Of a stretch of DNA of 52,410 bases, positions 22,417 through 33,953 are shown one piece after another. The notes below the pieces were generated by a model that did not search any database, was not told the origin of the DNA, and saw only the letters and a program-made list of their open reading frames with translations. Source of the stretch: Cochliopodium minus (lineage: Eukaryota; Discosea; Himatismenida; Cochliopodiidae); NCBI GenBank assembly GCA_024220525.1, contig JAMYWO010000146.1, positions 57,150 to 109,559 of the forward strand. The letters are read 5' to 3'. The stretch's first letter is position 1, and every line of letters starts with the position of its first letter. The translations under genes and the position numbers were made by a program.

Positions 22417-24145
22417 TCATTCAACATTTTGTTGACTTCTTCGAAAAGTGTTGTTCTCCTTTTGGACTTTTTCTTTTAAAAGTTTTTCTTCTCTTTTAAA
22501 CTCACTTTTAAAATTTTTGAAGAACCTGATAATCGTGTTGAAAAACGAGTCTGAATCGATCTTAGGATCCTCTCCATAATATTCCGCCACATTCTTGTAC
22601 TTTTCAGATAATTTTTTTGAATCTTCTACAAGGTGGATAACTTTAGATGAAACTAAAACAAGAATTAAAAACTGTTTTCAAAAAAATTTGACTTTTATTC
22701 TTTTTTTGTTTAACCTTTTTCTTTGAATTGATTCATGACAGAGTTGAACTTATCTACTTCATTGAAAGGAGGATATTTTGTTTGTTCATAAATTTGCTTT
22801 AAACTTGAATGGATGTTGTTTGTTTCTTTTGAGAAATAGGTTGTAGTTCCCTTTACTGCTTTCTTCAAGCAAAAAAGTTCATCCAAACAAGCTTCAGGAT
22901 CTTCGAATTTCGATTTCACTTGTCTAATAAGATAGGTCAACAAAGAAACACCATTCTTTCCTTTAATTTTTGGAAGTTTCTCGAGTGTGCTTAAACTAAA
23001 TCCATAAGCACCTCCTCTGACTTTTAATAAAAAAGTAAAAATTTTGCTAAAATTAAAAAAAATTAAGTACATGTTCCTCCATTGATATAATTTCCTATCG
23101 CTAGGATTAATTCAAGAATTTTAGAAAAGTTTTTGCTGTTCCTCAAAACATCACACGCCCTAGTTGTTTCTCTAATTTTCTTATCAAGTGAAGAGAATCT
23201 CTCATCGAAACTTTCCTTGAAAATGATGCATTGAAAACGAGGAATTAATCTGGGAATATCCATTATTTCTAAACAAAATTTGTCTCCATCTGATAAAATT
23301 TCCTTATCTCCTTTAAATGATTTTAATACTTTGATATCTTTAAGGGTTGGTAAGAAAGGCTCCTTAAAAATTTTAATTAATAAAAAAAAAGTTTAAAACT
23401 CAAAAGTTTTACAAGAATTGTAAGATTTTCTAAAGAAATTTTCTTCAAATCAATAGATAAAATTGCTTCTTTTATTTCAGGATAAGGAAGATTTATTTTG
23501 GAAAGGATAATTGACAAGTTAAATGATTTTTTGTTATCAATAACTGTTTCCACAACTCTCCTTTTCATATTAAGGAACTTTTTTTTATTTTTCAATTTAT
23601 CATCTCCGAATATATTCTCCAATTCTTCTGTATCTTTCTCATTCAACACTTTCTCTTCTTTTATTTCCTCCCAAAAAGTATTGGAAACTTTCTCTGGCTT
23701 CATTGTAGACCATGGAAAACTAATCATTTTTTTATTTGGTTTTGGTTGGTTTTTAGGAGGTAATATCTGATTTGATGAAAATTTATTAATTTTATTTTTT
23801 TATATTTTTAGCTAATATAAAATTTTTTACATTTAAATTTTTTGGTGGTGGAGGTGGTGGAGGTGGTATTGAACTTTTTATGTTTGATTCTTTTTGATCA
23901 TTGCTATCTATCACAGTTTTTATTTCCTCAGATTGATCTTTTGTTTCAGTATCGCTAGTTGATGTTCTTGCATCTATCACTAAATTGTGATTTCTATTCA
24001 GCTCATCTAATGTTGAAAATAGGTTCTTGTACTTTTTATTGAATTCTTCTTTCCTTCTTTTAATATTATCCAACTCTTGTTGCTCTATTTGTATAGAATC
24101 TTTGTATTCTGAATCATCATTGAAATATCCAATATTATTTCCCAT
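22417..24145 (-). CDS. Mini-formin with FH1 proline run and FH2 domain (500 aa)
   Basis: Five exons keep phase: 23831-24145, 23413-23766, 23071-23362, 22715-23020 and 22417-22652 (TGA). The N-terminus (MGNNIGYF) may be acylated. It is followed by a short coiled coil, one FH1-like run of eight prolines (about 93-100) and an FH2 domain from FPWSTMKP to the C-terminus. FH2 hallmarks seen are ILELILAIGNYINGGT, FRGGAYGFSLSTLEKL and GVSLLTYLIRQVKSKF. Formins nucleate and processively elongate actin, and FH1 feeds profilin-actin. There is no GTPase-binding/DID or DAD region, so autoinhibition of the diaphanous type is not expected. The 500-residue length is near the minimum for an active formin. Confidence 0.9.
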
Positions 24146-24414
24146 TTTTTAATTTTTTATTTTTTGTTTTTTAAAACTTTTTTTTCAACAAAATAATGTT
24201 TAAATTTTAAAATATAATAATTCACTTCAATTATGCCCAAACAATTTTCATTAATCAGCCAAAAGATCCAAATTTAAATTTATAAAAGGAGCCACAATAA
24301 GTCCAAAAGGAATAATTGTCCAAGAAAACAATAACATTTACTTTTGATTTGAATTGGGTTTTAAAGAATTTTTTTTTATGGGAATCTGTCCAATAAAAAA
24401 TATTTAAAAAAAAA

Positions 24415-25976
24415 ATGAAGATATTTAAAAGCTTATTCAAGGATAAAGATACAAACAATAGTATTCAATATCCATTTCATTTTTTTTAATTTTTTCATTC
24501 ATATTTTTTATTAAAGAGAATGCTTTGGTGCATTGGGATAAAAAAGAGAAATTGAAAAATAATCAATTTAACTTCATATTGGATGCATTCTACAAAGAAA
24601 ATATAGTAAATTTGAATTCAGAAAAATCATCATCGTGTGGGGCAATATGGTATTCTACAAAGATAGATATAACAGAAGGATTCATCTGTAAATACACCTT
24701 TTCGATTCCAAAAGGTAAAAATTTCAATTGAATATTTTGCTGAGAGTTGAATAATCTGATTTTCAAGGAATGATTGTGTTATATTATGATCAATTTAAAG
24801 ATTTTAAATTTTTTTTTATAAACTTTATTGAGCAAACATCAAAATTATAAACAAAAAAATTATTTCACATTCTAATTAAGATATGTTCCCCAGGGGCAAT
24901 GAACATCTAAAAAATTTTTTCGAAAATAATTTATTAAAGATATTGTGATAACATATAAACAGATCTCGAAATTTTGATGCAAAGAAATTTCATATCATTC
25001 AAGATTTTTGACTTTTATTAAGAATAACAATCTGTTCACCAATCATTAGGTTCTTCTTGGGCAGATGGGTTTGCATTTGTATTGCAAAACGACGGAAATA
25101 AATCATTAGGGAGATCAGGGGGCCAGATGGGGTACGGGGGATTGAAAGAATGCATCGCAATAGAGTTTGACACGTGGGAAAACAAAAATTTTGAAGATCC
25201 TAACGACAATCATAGTAAAAAAAAAAATAAAAAAAAAATCGAAAGACAAAACGAAAGTAATCAAGTCATTCGAAAACACTAATTTTAAAATAAATCTTTT
25301 CTTTTCTTTTTTTAGTTGCTGTTCATACATCTTTTTATGATCGTTGTAGATTAGAAGAAGGCGAAAGTTGCCAAGCATACAGTACTTTAATTCCTAACCT
25401 AAAAGATGGTAAAAAAAAAAAACTTTTGAAATAATTTATTATATTTACCTAATATCATTTCTTTTTTTCCTAAAACAAAATAAAACAAAATAAAAGAAAG
25501 AATACATGATGTCGAAATTTTGTATAAAAACCAACAATTATCTGTTTGGATGGATGGTTTCACCGAGCCATTCATCAATCTCAAAATTGATCTCAAAAAA
25601 GTTTTTCAAAAAGACGACAATGGAAATCATACTTGTTACGTGGGATTCACAGCAGCGACAGGGTAAAATAAATCTGGATTAATTAATCATTAATATTCTT
25701 TTCATTCTTTATTTTTTAGATTATTTTTATTTTTATTTTTTGTTTAATATTTTTTTTTTTAGGTATTATTATAGTAAACATTTGATTCATTCTTGGTATT
25801 TTAATTATTCTTATTGGAAACCAGAACATCACTCCCACTTTTCTCCTGTATTCCAGTCAAACGTTAAACTCCTCTTGCTTTGTCTGAAGAGGCTTCAAAA
25901 TCTCAAAAAAATAAAACTCCCTAAATTTGTTTTGCACATCATAATACGAGATACTATAACGAGAAATAATTTGTAA
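24415..25976 (+). CDS. Intracellular L-type (legume-like) lectin (293 aa)
   Basis: Six exons keep phase: 24415-24460, 24517-24714, 25050-25214, 25316-25408, 25497-25662 and 25763-25976. The fold signature is that of legume/L-type lectins: AIWYSTKIDI, SWADGFAFVLQND, then IAIEFDTWEN...DPNDNHIAVHTS. The last stretch holds the Glu, Asp, Asp and Asn/His that bind Ca and Mn in legume lectins. NNQQLSVWMDGF and CYVGFTAATG follow near the end. The N-terminus (MKIFKSLFKDKDT) is basic with no signal peptide, so a cytosolic protein that senses exposed glycans is possible. An unusual 62-residue basic C-terminal tail after HSWYFNYSYW may mean a misread last exon. Its stop codon is only 36 nt from the next gene's ATG. 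Confidence 0.82.
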
Positions 25977-26012
25977 TTTTAGATTATAAAAAAAATAAAA
26001 AAAAAAATAAAA

Positions 26013-28196
26013 ATGTCTTCTATCCAATTTTTGAAATTGCATAAATATTGTCTATCTTTGATCTTCTCTTTTTTTGATATCCAAGATATCCCTCGATTGA
26101 GCCTTGTTTGCAAGCAAATCAATGAGATCCTCAAGAATGAGATGATTTGGGAGAAATTCACAATGAGAGATTTTGGATCACATTACTTCAAAGAGAGGAT
26201 TTTGTTTGATTCATGGAAGAAATGCTATCTATTTCATTTTATGGTAACAAATATAAATTTCCCTCTTTAAAAATCAAAAGGATATAAACATAATTTGACA
26301 AATTCAGTTGGCTTCAATTTTTCTTCTTTAATATTATTTCTCAAATGTTTAAATTATCTGAAATATAAAAATATTTTATTTTTACATCTCTATATACAGT
26401 ATTGCCACACATGTAATAGAGATATGTTAAAAGAAAAGCTTCTAAAGAATAGATGTGTAAAATGTGATAAATTGGTTTGTGGATCTTGCTCACATTTCCT
26501 AAATATTCTTGATCCTTTCTGTAATGTGTGCATTGTAAATTAAAAAAAAAATTTTTAAAAGGAAATTTCATTGAAATTAATCAAAAATCTTTTTTTTTCA
26601 ACAGATTCAACATAAACCTGCCAGTCAGTTGAAAAAAACAAACACAACAAACAACTACGAAGAAATAAAAGAGATGATTCAGAAAAATAAAAAGAAAGAG
26701 GCGATTTTAAACTTCAACATCCTCATATCCAACGATAATTTTCAGCCTAAATTTTTTAACGAGAGGGCTTGCTTATATAGTTGTAATCTATCAAAATATT
26801 TAAATTATGTGTTGAAAGAAATAAAAAAATTCTTCAAAAATAAAAAGCTTTAGGAGACTCAAGGTCAGCAATAAAAGGTTCGTGTCATTATTTTTAAAAA
26901 ATATTTAAAAATTAAAAAAAAAATATGAAAATAATAAATAAATTAAAAATTGTTTTCATTATTTTAGATTATAATGTGGCTATTAGTTTGAATGCCAGGG
27001 AAAACGACTGCATAATGTATTTTTTTAAAAGTTACTTTTAATTTTTTTACTGAATAAACTTTTGTTGTTAGGTATATTACAAACAGAATAAGATCCAAAC
27101 AAGTATTAGGGAGATTTGAGGAATGCATAGAAGACGCAAAGTTTGTTATAAAATCAACCAAGAATGGTAATATTTCAATAAATTAATATTAATATTTCAA
27201 TAAATTAATATTTCAATAAATTGATATTTCAAAAAAATTAATATTAATATTTCAATAAATTAATATTAAAATTTTTTTTATTCAAATAAATTTACCAGAA
27301 AATACACCTGCTAATTTGTTGACAAAATCTAGATCGCAATGTGTTCTTTTGCAACTCAAAGAGGCATTGGATTCGTTAACACAAGGAATTGAAAGTGGCA
27401 TCAACTATCTTTACATGTAAAACTTTTTTATTATTATTTTATTTTTTAATTTTGATATTATTTTATTTTTTTTTAGGGATATTTTAATATTCGATCGAGC
27501 GAAGATTTATTCTTTTCTTTCTGATTATGAACAGTCTAGATCGTAATTTTAATATATCTTCTATTATTCTTCTTTTTATTTCTTAAAATTTTTTATTTAG
27601 TGATCTCCATCTTGCAATGAAAGGTTTATAACAATATCAATCTTTTTAATTTACTTAATTTTCATTTTTATTTCAGTCAAAGAAGGAAAAAATTTATGTA
27701 AAAAAGTTTTTCATTTTTCACTAAAATAAATGATAATTATTCTAATTTTAAAAGTACTTGTTTGTTCAATTTTTATCGAGCTTGCGATTTTAGATTGGGT
27801 GAAAGGAGATTTTGAATCAGCATTTATGAACATTAAAAAATCTAAAACCCTGTGTAACTAAAACAACAAAAAAAAAATTATTTTTTAGTTGGAAAATTAA
27901 TCATTTCAATCTCCAAAAAAAAAATGTATTTAGTAACCGAGAAAGAAGATAACAAACTTTTTTTTGTATTATGTGTTCTCTATTTTTACTCTGGAAACTT
28001 TGAAAAATCTAAAAAATATTTCAAAAGGCTGACTTTAGATTACATTTCTTCTCAGATTAGGTTTTGTGTTTACTATCTCAAAGCCATCCCTGACAATTTT
28101 GTTATGAAAAACTTCATATTGTGTTTTACTAAATTAGATCCTTCTTTGAATCAATTTGTTCCTTATGGTCATTTTTTAAGATCTCTCACTTATTAA
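26013..28196 (+). CDS. F-box protein with CxxC zinc domain and TPR repeats (436 aa)
   Basis: Twelve exons keep phase: 26013-26243, 26400-26534, 26605-26779, 26848-26877, 26968-27016, 27072-27166, 27299-27416, 27477-27542, 27601-27623, 27677-27697, 27794-27853 and 27889-28196. Residues 8-52 are an F-box (YCLSLIFSFFDIQDIPRLSL). It is followed by four CxxC pairs (YCHTC, RCVKC, VCGSC, FCNVC), probably a two-zinc cross-brace. TPR-like helices then run to the end (FFNERACLYTLGDSRSAIKD; NRIRSKQVLGRFEECIEDAK; LFFVLCVLYFYSGNFEKSKK). It is most likely a substrate receptor of an SCF ubiquitin ligase, with the TPRs choosing the target. Exons of 21, 23 and 30 nt make it hard for gene finders. Confidence 0.8.
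27169..27275 (+). repeat. AT-rich tandem repeat in an F-box gene intron
   Basis: About five imperfect copies of a 15-17-nt unit (ATATTTCAATAAATTA) lie in the intron 27167-27298. Confidence 0.75.
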
Positions 28197-28251
28197 AAAT
28201 TCATTTTGATTTTTGTTTAAAAATATAATAATTTTATTTCAGTTATAATTA

Positions 28252-28262
28252 TTTTGGCGCTC
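28252..28262 (+). promoter_or_regulatory. E2F-like half site upstream of the coiled-coil gene
   Basis: TTTTGGCGCTC sits about 35-40 nt upstream of the ATG at 28295, in otherwise almost pure A/T sequence. It matches the left half of the two perfect palindromes at 5499 and 10431. Regulation by E2F is inferred. Confidence 0.6.
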
Positions 28263-28294
28263 TTTTTTGATATATTTAAAAATAAAAAAAAAAA

Positions 28295-29049
28295 ATGTTT
28301 CTCAGTCCCACTCTATCAAGATCTATCAATGACGAAAATAAAGAAAATAATCAAAGCCCTTTACCCACCAATCAACTATTATTGAAAATAAAGAACGATT
28401 TAACAAATATAAAGGGAGATATCAAAGAAGAACGAGTATATCAACAAAATAAGAAATTAGAATGGATGAATCTCGCTCAAAAATATGAAAAGGTAAGAAA
28501 GAAATAGGATATATCTCCAAAAATAAAAAGGAATCTTAAAATTAAATTATCATTCAAAACCATTCATATATAAAGGAAAACAAATCACTCAAATCAGAAA
28601 TATCTCAATTAGAAACACAAAATAAATTTATGAATGGACAAATAGAATCACTCAAACAGAAAAACTACGATATGAATTTGGAATATAAAACCAGCAAGAG
28701 TATGATGGAGAATAAGATGGAAGAGATTCAAATCATGGGAGAAAAAGAAAAGCAAGAATTGCTCCAAAAGCTGATAGAATCACAAACCACAATAAAGGAG
28801 ATGATAATCAAAAACAATAAGTCCATGGGCTCCTTGAAGAACAAAGCTATAGAATTAGATAATGATAAGCAAAACATCAACGAGAAAATCACATCATCTC
28901 TTGAGAAACTCACATCTTATTCTATTCCTTCTAACAAAGTGTCTCTTAACAGAAAGTCTTCTGAGTATTTTTACTATTTCCTAATTTTTCTTTTCCTTTC
29001 TTTTTCTTTTGTTGTTATAAGCTATATACGAGAGTCTAATTATTATTAA
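28295..29049 (+). CDS. Tail-anchored coiled-coil protein with KEN box (223 aa)
   Basis: Exons 28295-28492 and 28576-29049 join in phase. The N-terminus (MFLSPTLSRSINDENKENNQSP) holds SP sites and a KEN box (residues 16-18), a known APC/C degron. Residues about 50-165 are a long coiled coil. The last 26 residues (YFYYFLIFLFLSFSFVVISY plus RESNYY) are a single membrane anchor, so the protein would be inserted post-translationally in the ER or nuclear envelope, with the coil in the cytosol or nucleoplasm. With the E2F-like promoter site this suggests a protein made in S phase and destroyed at mitotic exit. No family is recognised. Confidence 0.75.
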
Positions 29050-29287
29050 ATACTTTGTTTAAAACGTGTTTAGATTGATTAATATATTATATATGTGATC
29101 AAAAATAATTCCACTTTCTTTGAAACATTGATTACTATTCCTCAGTTTCTTGTCTCTAAATTTAATAATTTCAAAGAAACAATTAAAAAAAAAAACTATA
29201 ATATTGTAAAACAAAAAATTTATTATTGTGGATTGACTTTGAGCTCCAATCCATTTGAAATCAAGTAACTTTAAAAAAAAAAAAAAA

Positions 29288-30844
29288 ATGAAATCAAAAT
29301 TCTTCTTCAATAAATCGAACCTATTTAATAAATTTAAATCATCCCCTAAATCCCAGTTATTCTTCCCATTCAAAAAGAATCACATGAATACAACACCCAT
29401 CGAATGTAATAATTTAAAAAAAGGAAAATAAAAAGAATTTTATTAAAGTATAGAATCAAGAAATAACCCAATAATGTCTATGTTTAAAAAATATGATAGT
29501 GACTGGATGGAAAAGCAAAATATTCAATTTATTATTTTTTACGATATCAAGTTATGTGGGAATATATGCAGCAGAAGATGCAGTATTTGGTGAATAAAAT
29601 TAATTGATTCAAATTATAATTTCACATAAAACCTCTTCTTCTCTTTTTTTTTTTTAGGAATAAGATCTGGAATAGATTCTTTATCATGGGAGAGAACAGA
29701 AGGAGAAATCATCTCGAATCAACCCAAAAAGTATTCCACAGGTGTTCTTGTTCCCAGAAATGTAAAAAAAAAAAATTAATTTTTTAAAACTTGAGATCTT
29801 CAAAATTTAAAAACTGTTCAAATTTTGTTAGAAAAATTAATACCCGCTAACAAATTTTTGGACTTGTCTATTATTGTCAATAAAATTGTTGCAAAATTAT
29901 TTTCCTGTAAAAAATTTAACAAGGAAATCTAGAACTTGATGAAATATTTTTTCACAAAAAAAAAAATTAGTAAAATTATTACAACATTAATTTTCTAAAA
30001 AAAAAAATTTGATTGAAACACTGAACAAAAAATAAACAATTTTTTAAGAATTTAAAGAAAAAATAAACAATTTTTTAAGATAGTTTATTTACTTTTTCAA
30101 TTTTAAAACCTAAAAAAAAAAAGGATGTAGGATTAGATTATTCATTCACAGTTAAAAATGACGACGGAACAACCACAAGGTATTTAGGAGATAGATTATT
30201 TTCTCATCCTTCGACAACCTTTTACGTCCTACCTTTCGGAAAAGAAAAACTCATTAAGTACGCCATAGACATCTCCCAAGAGAATGGAGGAAAATTTGAT
30301 GTGTATTATAATCCAAACGATCCAAGAGAAAATTGTATTTATCAAGGAATTAATTTTCCAAATGGTAAATCAAAATTTTCTTTTAAAATAATATGAATTT
30401 GCAATTTAAATTTTAATGAACTAAATAAGTTTAATAGTTTTTTTAATTTAGCTAAGTGCATTTATTTATCAGATTAATTTTTTAAAAAAAATTTTCCTTT
30501 TAAAAATTCTTTACAAAATTTATTAAAAAATTTTTTTTTCTTTTTATTACTTATATTTTTATTTTTATTTTCATTTTTTATTTTTATTTCTTTTTTATTT
30601 CTTTTATTTTTCATTTTTCTTAAAAGGACCTTTTACTGGGATTTCAGTGATACCAATGATTATTTATTCTTCTTATTCTGTCTTCTTCAAGAAAACTACG
30701 AAGGGTTTGTTGAAAGACATGATCCCTTTCATCTCCCTTTCCGTCTTCAGCACTTTCGGCGTCTATGCTGCTAACATCTACTTTTGTGTGATAAATAAAA
30801 AAACAGATGATAGAGTTGGTGTTGCTATTGTTAGACAAACTTAA
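29288..30844 (+). CDS. DUF3592-like membrane protein (256 aa)
   Basis: Five exons keep phase: 29288-29405, 29500-29589, 29658-29761, 30124-30364 and 30627-30844. A first membrane segment (KIFNLLFFTISSYVGIYAAE) is followed by a beta domain: RTEGEIISN, YSTGVLVPRN, YSFTVKN and, at the end, FDVYYNPNDPRENCIY. A last hydrophobic pair follows (VIPMIIYSSYSVFF and PFISLSVFSTFGVYAANIYF). The order hydrophobic - G.I - Y.F.V - VYYnPndP - hydrophobic matches DUF3592 proteins, whose function is unknown. Exon 1 (39 residues, basic) is inferred from phase alone. Without it the protein would start at the ATG at 29494. Intron 3 contains a direct repeat. Confidence 0.7.
30027..30081 (+). repeat. Direct repeat (about 23 nt, two copies) in an intron
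   Basis: AAAAAATAAACAATTTTTTA occurs twice, about 31 nt apart, in the 362-nt third intron of the DUF3592-like gene. Confidence 0.75.
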
Positions 30845-30980
30845 AATCAAATTTAATTAAAATATAAATAATAAATAATAAAAAAAAATAAAAAATGATT
30901 TAAGTTTCATTGATTAATCATCACAAATGGTCAAAAATCTTTTTTTTTTTATTTATTAAATAATAAATAAAAAAAAAAAA

Positions 30981-33694
30981 ATGCCTTTTGTTAGAAAACA
31001 AAAAGCCAAAAAAAACAATAATAAGAACAGATTGGAACAATCTGACAACAAACAATTCAAGAGGAAGAAAAAGAACTTGAAGAAAAAGAAAGAAGAAAAA
31101 GCACCCACCGTCAATATTATTTTTAATTCAGAAAATTTTAAGAAACCCAAGAAAAAAAGCAGTAAATCAAATGAATCCAAAAACGATGATGATACCACAA
31201 AGAATATCATCCCCAAGGAGGATAATAAAAAATCCATAAAGGTCCGATCATTCGATAAGGATGAGAAGAAGAGAAAGGTTGATAGAGATGAAGAGCCAAG
31301 GATCAGGGAGGATAAAAAGATAAATAAAGAAAATTTCATTGTAAGAATTTTTTGAGGAAATATAATGGATTGATCAAATATTGGGAATCAAATCATATTA
31401 TTTTGATATCTCAAAAATAAGATCTACCCTTTTGTTGATCATTTCATATTGATTTTATTTTTTAAAAGATTTATTTTCTTATCTTTTGAAACCATAGTAT
31501 AACAAGAATTTATCACCCAATATTCATCAACAATCATATCAAAATCACATTTTTTCATAAATATATGTTTTAAAAATCATACAAAATTTAATCATACCTT
31601 CATATGTTTCAAAATCATACATAAATAAATCTTTTTCATCTTGACCAACAAAAAAAAATGAAAAAAAAAAGCCAAGAGACAAAGAAAATAACAAAAAGAA
31701 AAACTTTTCAAAGAAAGAGAAAGAAGAATACAAGCAAAACCTAGAAAAACAAAAGAAAGTCAAATTAGAAGAACTCACGAAAATGCAATACGTCACCAAA
31801 AGCACCAAAGCAAGTCCCAACTGGATGATGATCCAAGGAATGATCGCCCCGCCTAACAAAAAATTCTCCGCTAAAAGAAAACAGACAGAAGATGGAAAGG
31901 CGGAAGTTGATTATGTCCGCACTGACTCCAAGAAGGTTAAAATGGAAATTAATCCAAAGTTGAGCGAGATCACTCGTTTCCTTGCTTTGGATTGTGAGAT
32001 GGTGGGTGTAGGCAAAGACGAAAGAGATTCTTTGGCGAGTAAGAAAATAAAAATTTAAAAAAAAAAATTTAAAAAATAATAAATTAAAAAAATATTTATA
32101 TTTATATTATAAGTAAAAAAAATAATTAAATTTAATATAATATAATAATTTTTTATTTTCCTTTTTTTAGGAGTCAGTATTTTGAATGAAAATGGTTTTG
32201 TGATCATGGACAAATATGTCAAATCCAAGGAAGAAGTAACTAACTACAGGTATTTTTTGAAAAAAAAATTAATTTAAAATTAAAATAAAAAAAATTTTAG
32301 AAAAGAAATTACAGGTATCACTGAAGAAATCTTGAGGTCTAAAGGAGAAGACTTCGAAGGTAATAAAATTTCATATTATTCTTAATTTTATTCAGGGACA
32401 TAATAAAAAATTTTTTATTTTTAATTTGTTAGCGGAAAAGCTTTCCGAAAAAAAATTTTTAATTTGATAACTGAAATATTAACTGAATATCACTAACAAA
32501 AAAAAAATTTGGATTTATTTTTTAATTTGAAAAATTTGTTATGTCCCTGAAAATTTATTTTATTTACATTATTTTATTAATATTATTTTAATTAATTTTA
32601 TTATTTAATTTAATTTAAATTTTAAAATTTTGTTTGGTATAGTTGTGAAGCAACAAGTAGAAAAAATTCTGGAAGGAAAAATTGTTATTGGTCACCAACT
32701 TTCCAACGACTTCAGAGCTTTGCAAATGAGACATCCCCTCACCGACACTCGTGACTCTGCACTCGTAAACTAATTATAATTATATTTAAATTTTTATATT
32801 ATATTTCATAATTTTATTTTTTAATTTTATTATTTGATTTTTATTAATTTTTAATTTATTTTTATTTTTTAATTTATTTTCATATTTAAACTAATTATTT
32901 TAAAATTAATTTTTTTGAATGCAATGTTTTAATTGTTTTTTATTCTTAAATCATTTTTAAAAGTTTCCTGCTCTTCAAAAGTCCAAGGGATACCCATATT
33001 CCCTGAAAGAACTCGCAAAAAAGATTTTGAAAATGGACATTCAAATAAAAGGTAAAAAAATCATTTTAATAAAAAATTTTATGAAATATTCAATATTTAA
33101 AAAAAACTTTAATTAATTATTAAAAAAAAAAAATCATTAAAAATTAAAATTTGTTTTAGAACATTCTTCTGTTGAGGATGCCAAAACTTCACTTTTGATT
33201 TACAAAAAGTTGGCAAAGGAGTGGGAGTACTGGATGAAACAAAAATTCCAAAAGAAACCCAAAAAAGAAAAAAAGGTCAAAGAAGGTGACGAAAACAACA
33301 AAACTGTTTCTTCTGTTTCTACTGATGATAAGGACAAAAAAGTTTCCAAGAGGGATGATAAGAGAGCTGAAAAGAAAGAGGAGCCTAAGAGATATAAATA
33401 TATAAGCCCCAATGAAAATAACAAAAACAACAAAAACAACAATAACAATAATAATAATAACAATAACAAGTATCAAAACCAAAAAGATAATAAAAATAAG
33501 GCTTTTCAAAGGAGAAATGATGATGGTAAACCAATTTTCTATTTCCTTTCATCATTTTACTTTACATTATTTTTTATTTTAATTTCTTGACATTTTTTTT
33601 ACATTTTTTTTTCTTTAAACTAATTTTTTGTTTATAAGATGACGATGATGATGATAAAGATGATGATAATGATATGGATGACTTGTGGAATTAA
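30981..33694 (+). CDS. REXO4: REXO4/ISG20-type DEDDh 3'-5' exonuclease (498 aa)
   Basis: Eight exons keep phase: 30981-31340, 31672-32038, 32171-32249, 32301-32359, 32643-32764, 32964-33051, 33160-33525 and 33639-33694. The first 170 residues are strongly basic, as in nucleolar proteins. The nuclease core has FLALDCEMVGVG (Asp and Glu of motif I), VIGHQLSNDFRALQM (motif II Asp) and EHSSVEDAKTSLLIY (motif III His and Asp), so all DEDDh residues are present. REXO4 relatives (yeast Rex4) act in pre-rRNA processing. The C-terminus is low complexity, with an Asn run (33418-33468) and an Asp-rich end. Intron 4 carries a candidate MITE. Confidence 0.9.
32391..32551. mobile_element. Candidate MITE in REXO4 intron 4 (161 bp)
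   Basis: Inverted ends are TTCAGGGACATAA on the left and TTATGTCCCTGAA on the right (13 bp perfect, a few more imperfect). The interior is AT-rich and noncoding, with a subterminal TTGTTAG...CTAACAA pair and a small palindrome CGGAAAAGCTTTCCG. Size and ends fit a non-autonomous DNA transposon. No clear target-site duplication is visible and no second copy lies in this window, so the family is open. Confidence 0.6.
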
Positions 33695-33953
33695 TTATAA
33701 TAAAGATTAAATTTATTATTTTCCCAAAATTCTTTTTTTTCCTATCCACTTTTCCATACTTTCATTATTTGAATATTTTCTCTTTCGTAAAATTTAAGAG
33801 AATTAAAAAATTTATTTGAAAATAAGGAAAAATATGAACAAGATAATACGAATAATTCTTTTTCACGTAAAATAAAATTCAAAAGAATATTTTTAGATAT
33901 TTGACAATTAAAAAAAAAAAATTAAAACCTCACATTTATATTGAATTATAATC

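Noticed and set aside
24885-24915. Small GC-richer hairpin in a lectin intron (ATGTTC...GAACAT)
   Set aside because: Six-bp arms only. It fits neither a tRNA nor any known structured RNA.
27169-27275. Spaced repeats as a possible CRISPR-like array
   Set aside because: Units are contiguous AT-rich tandem repeats in an intron with no unique spacers, in a eukaryotic genome.
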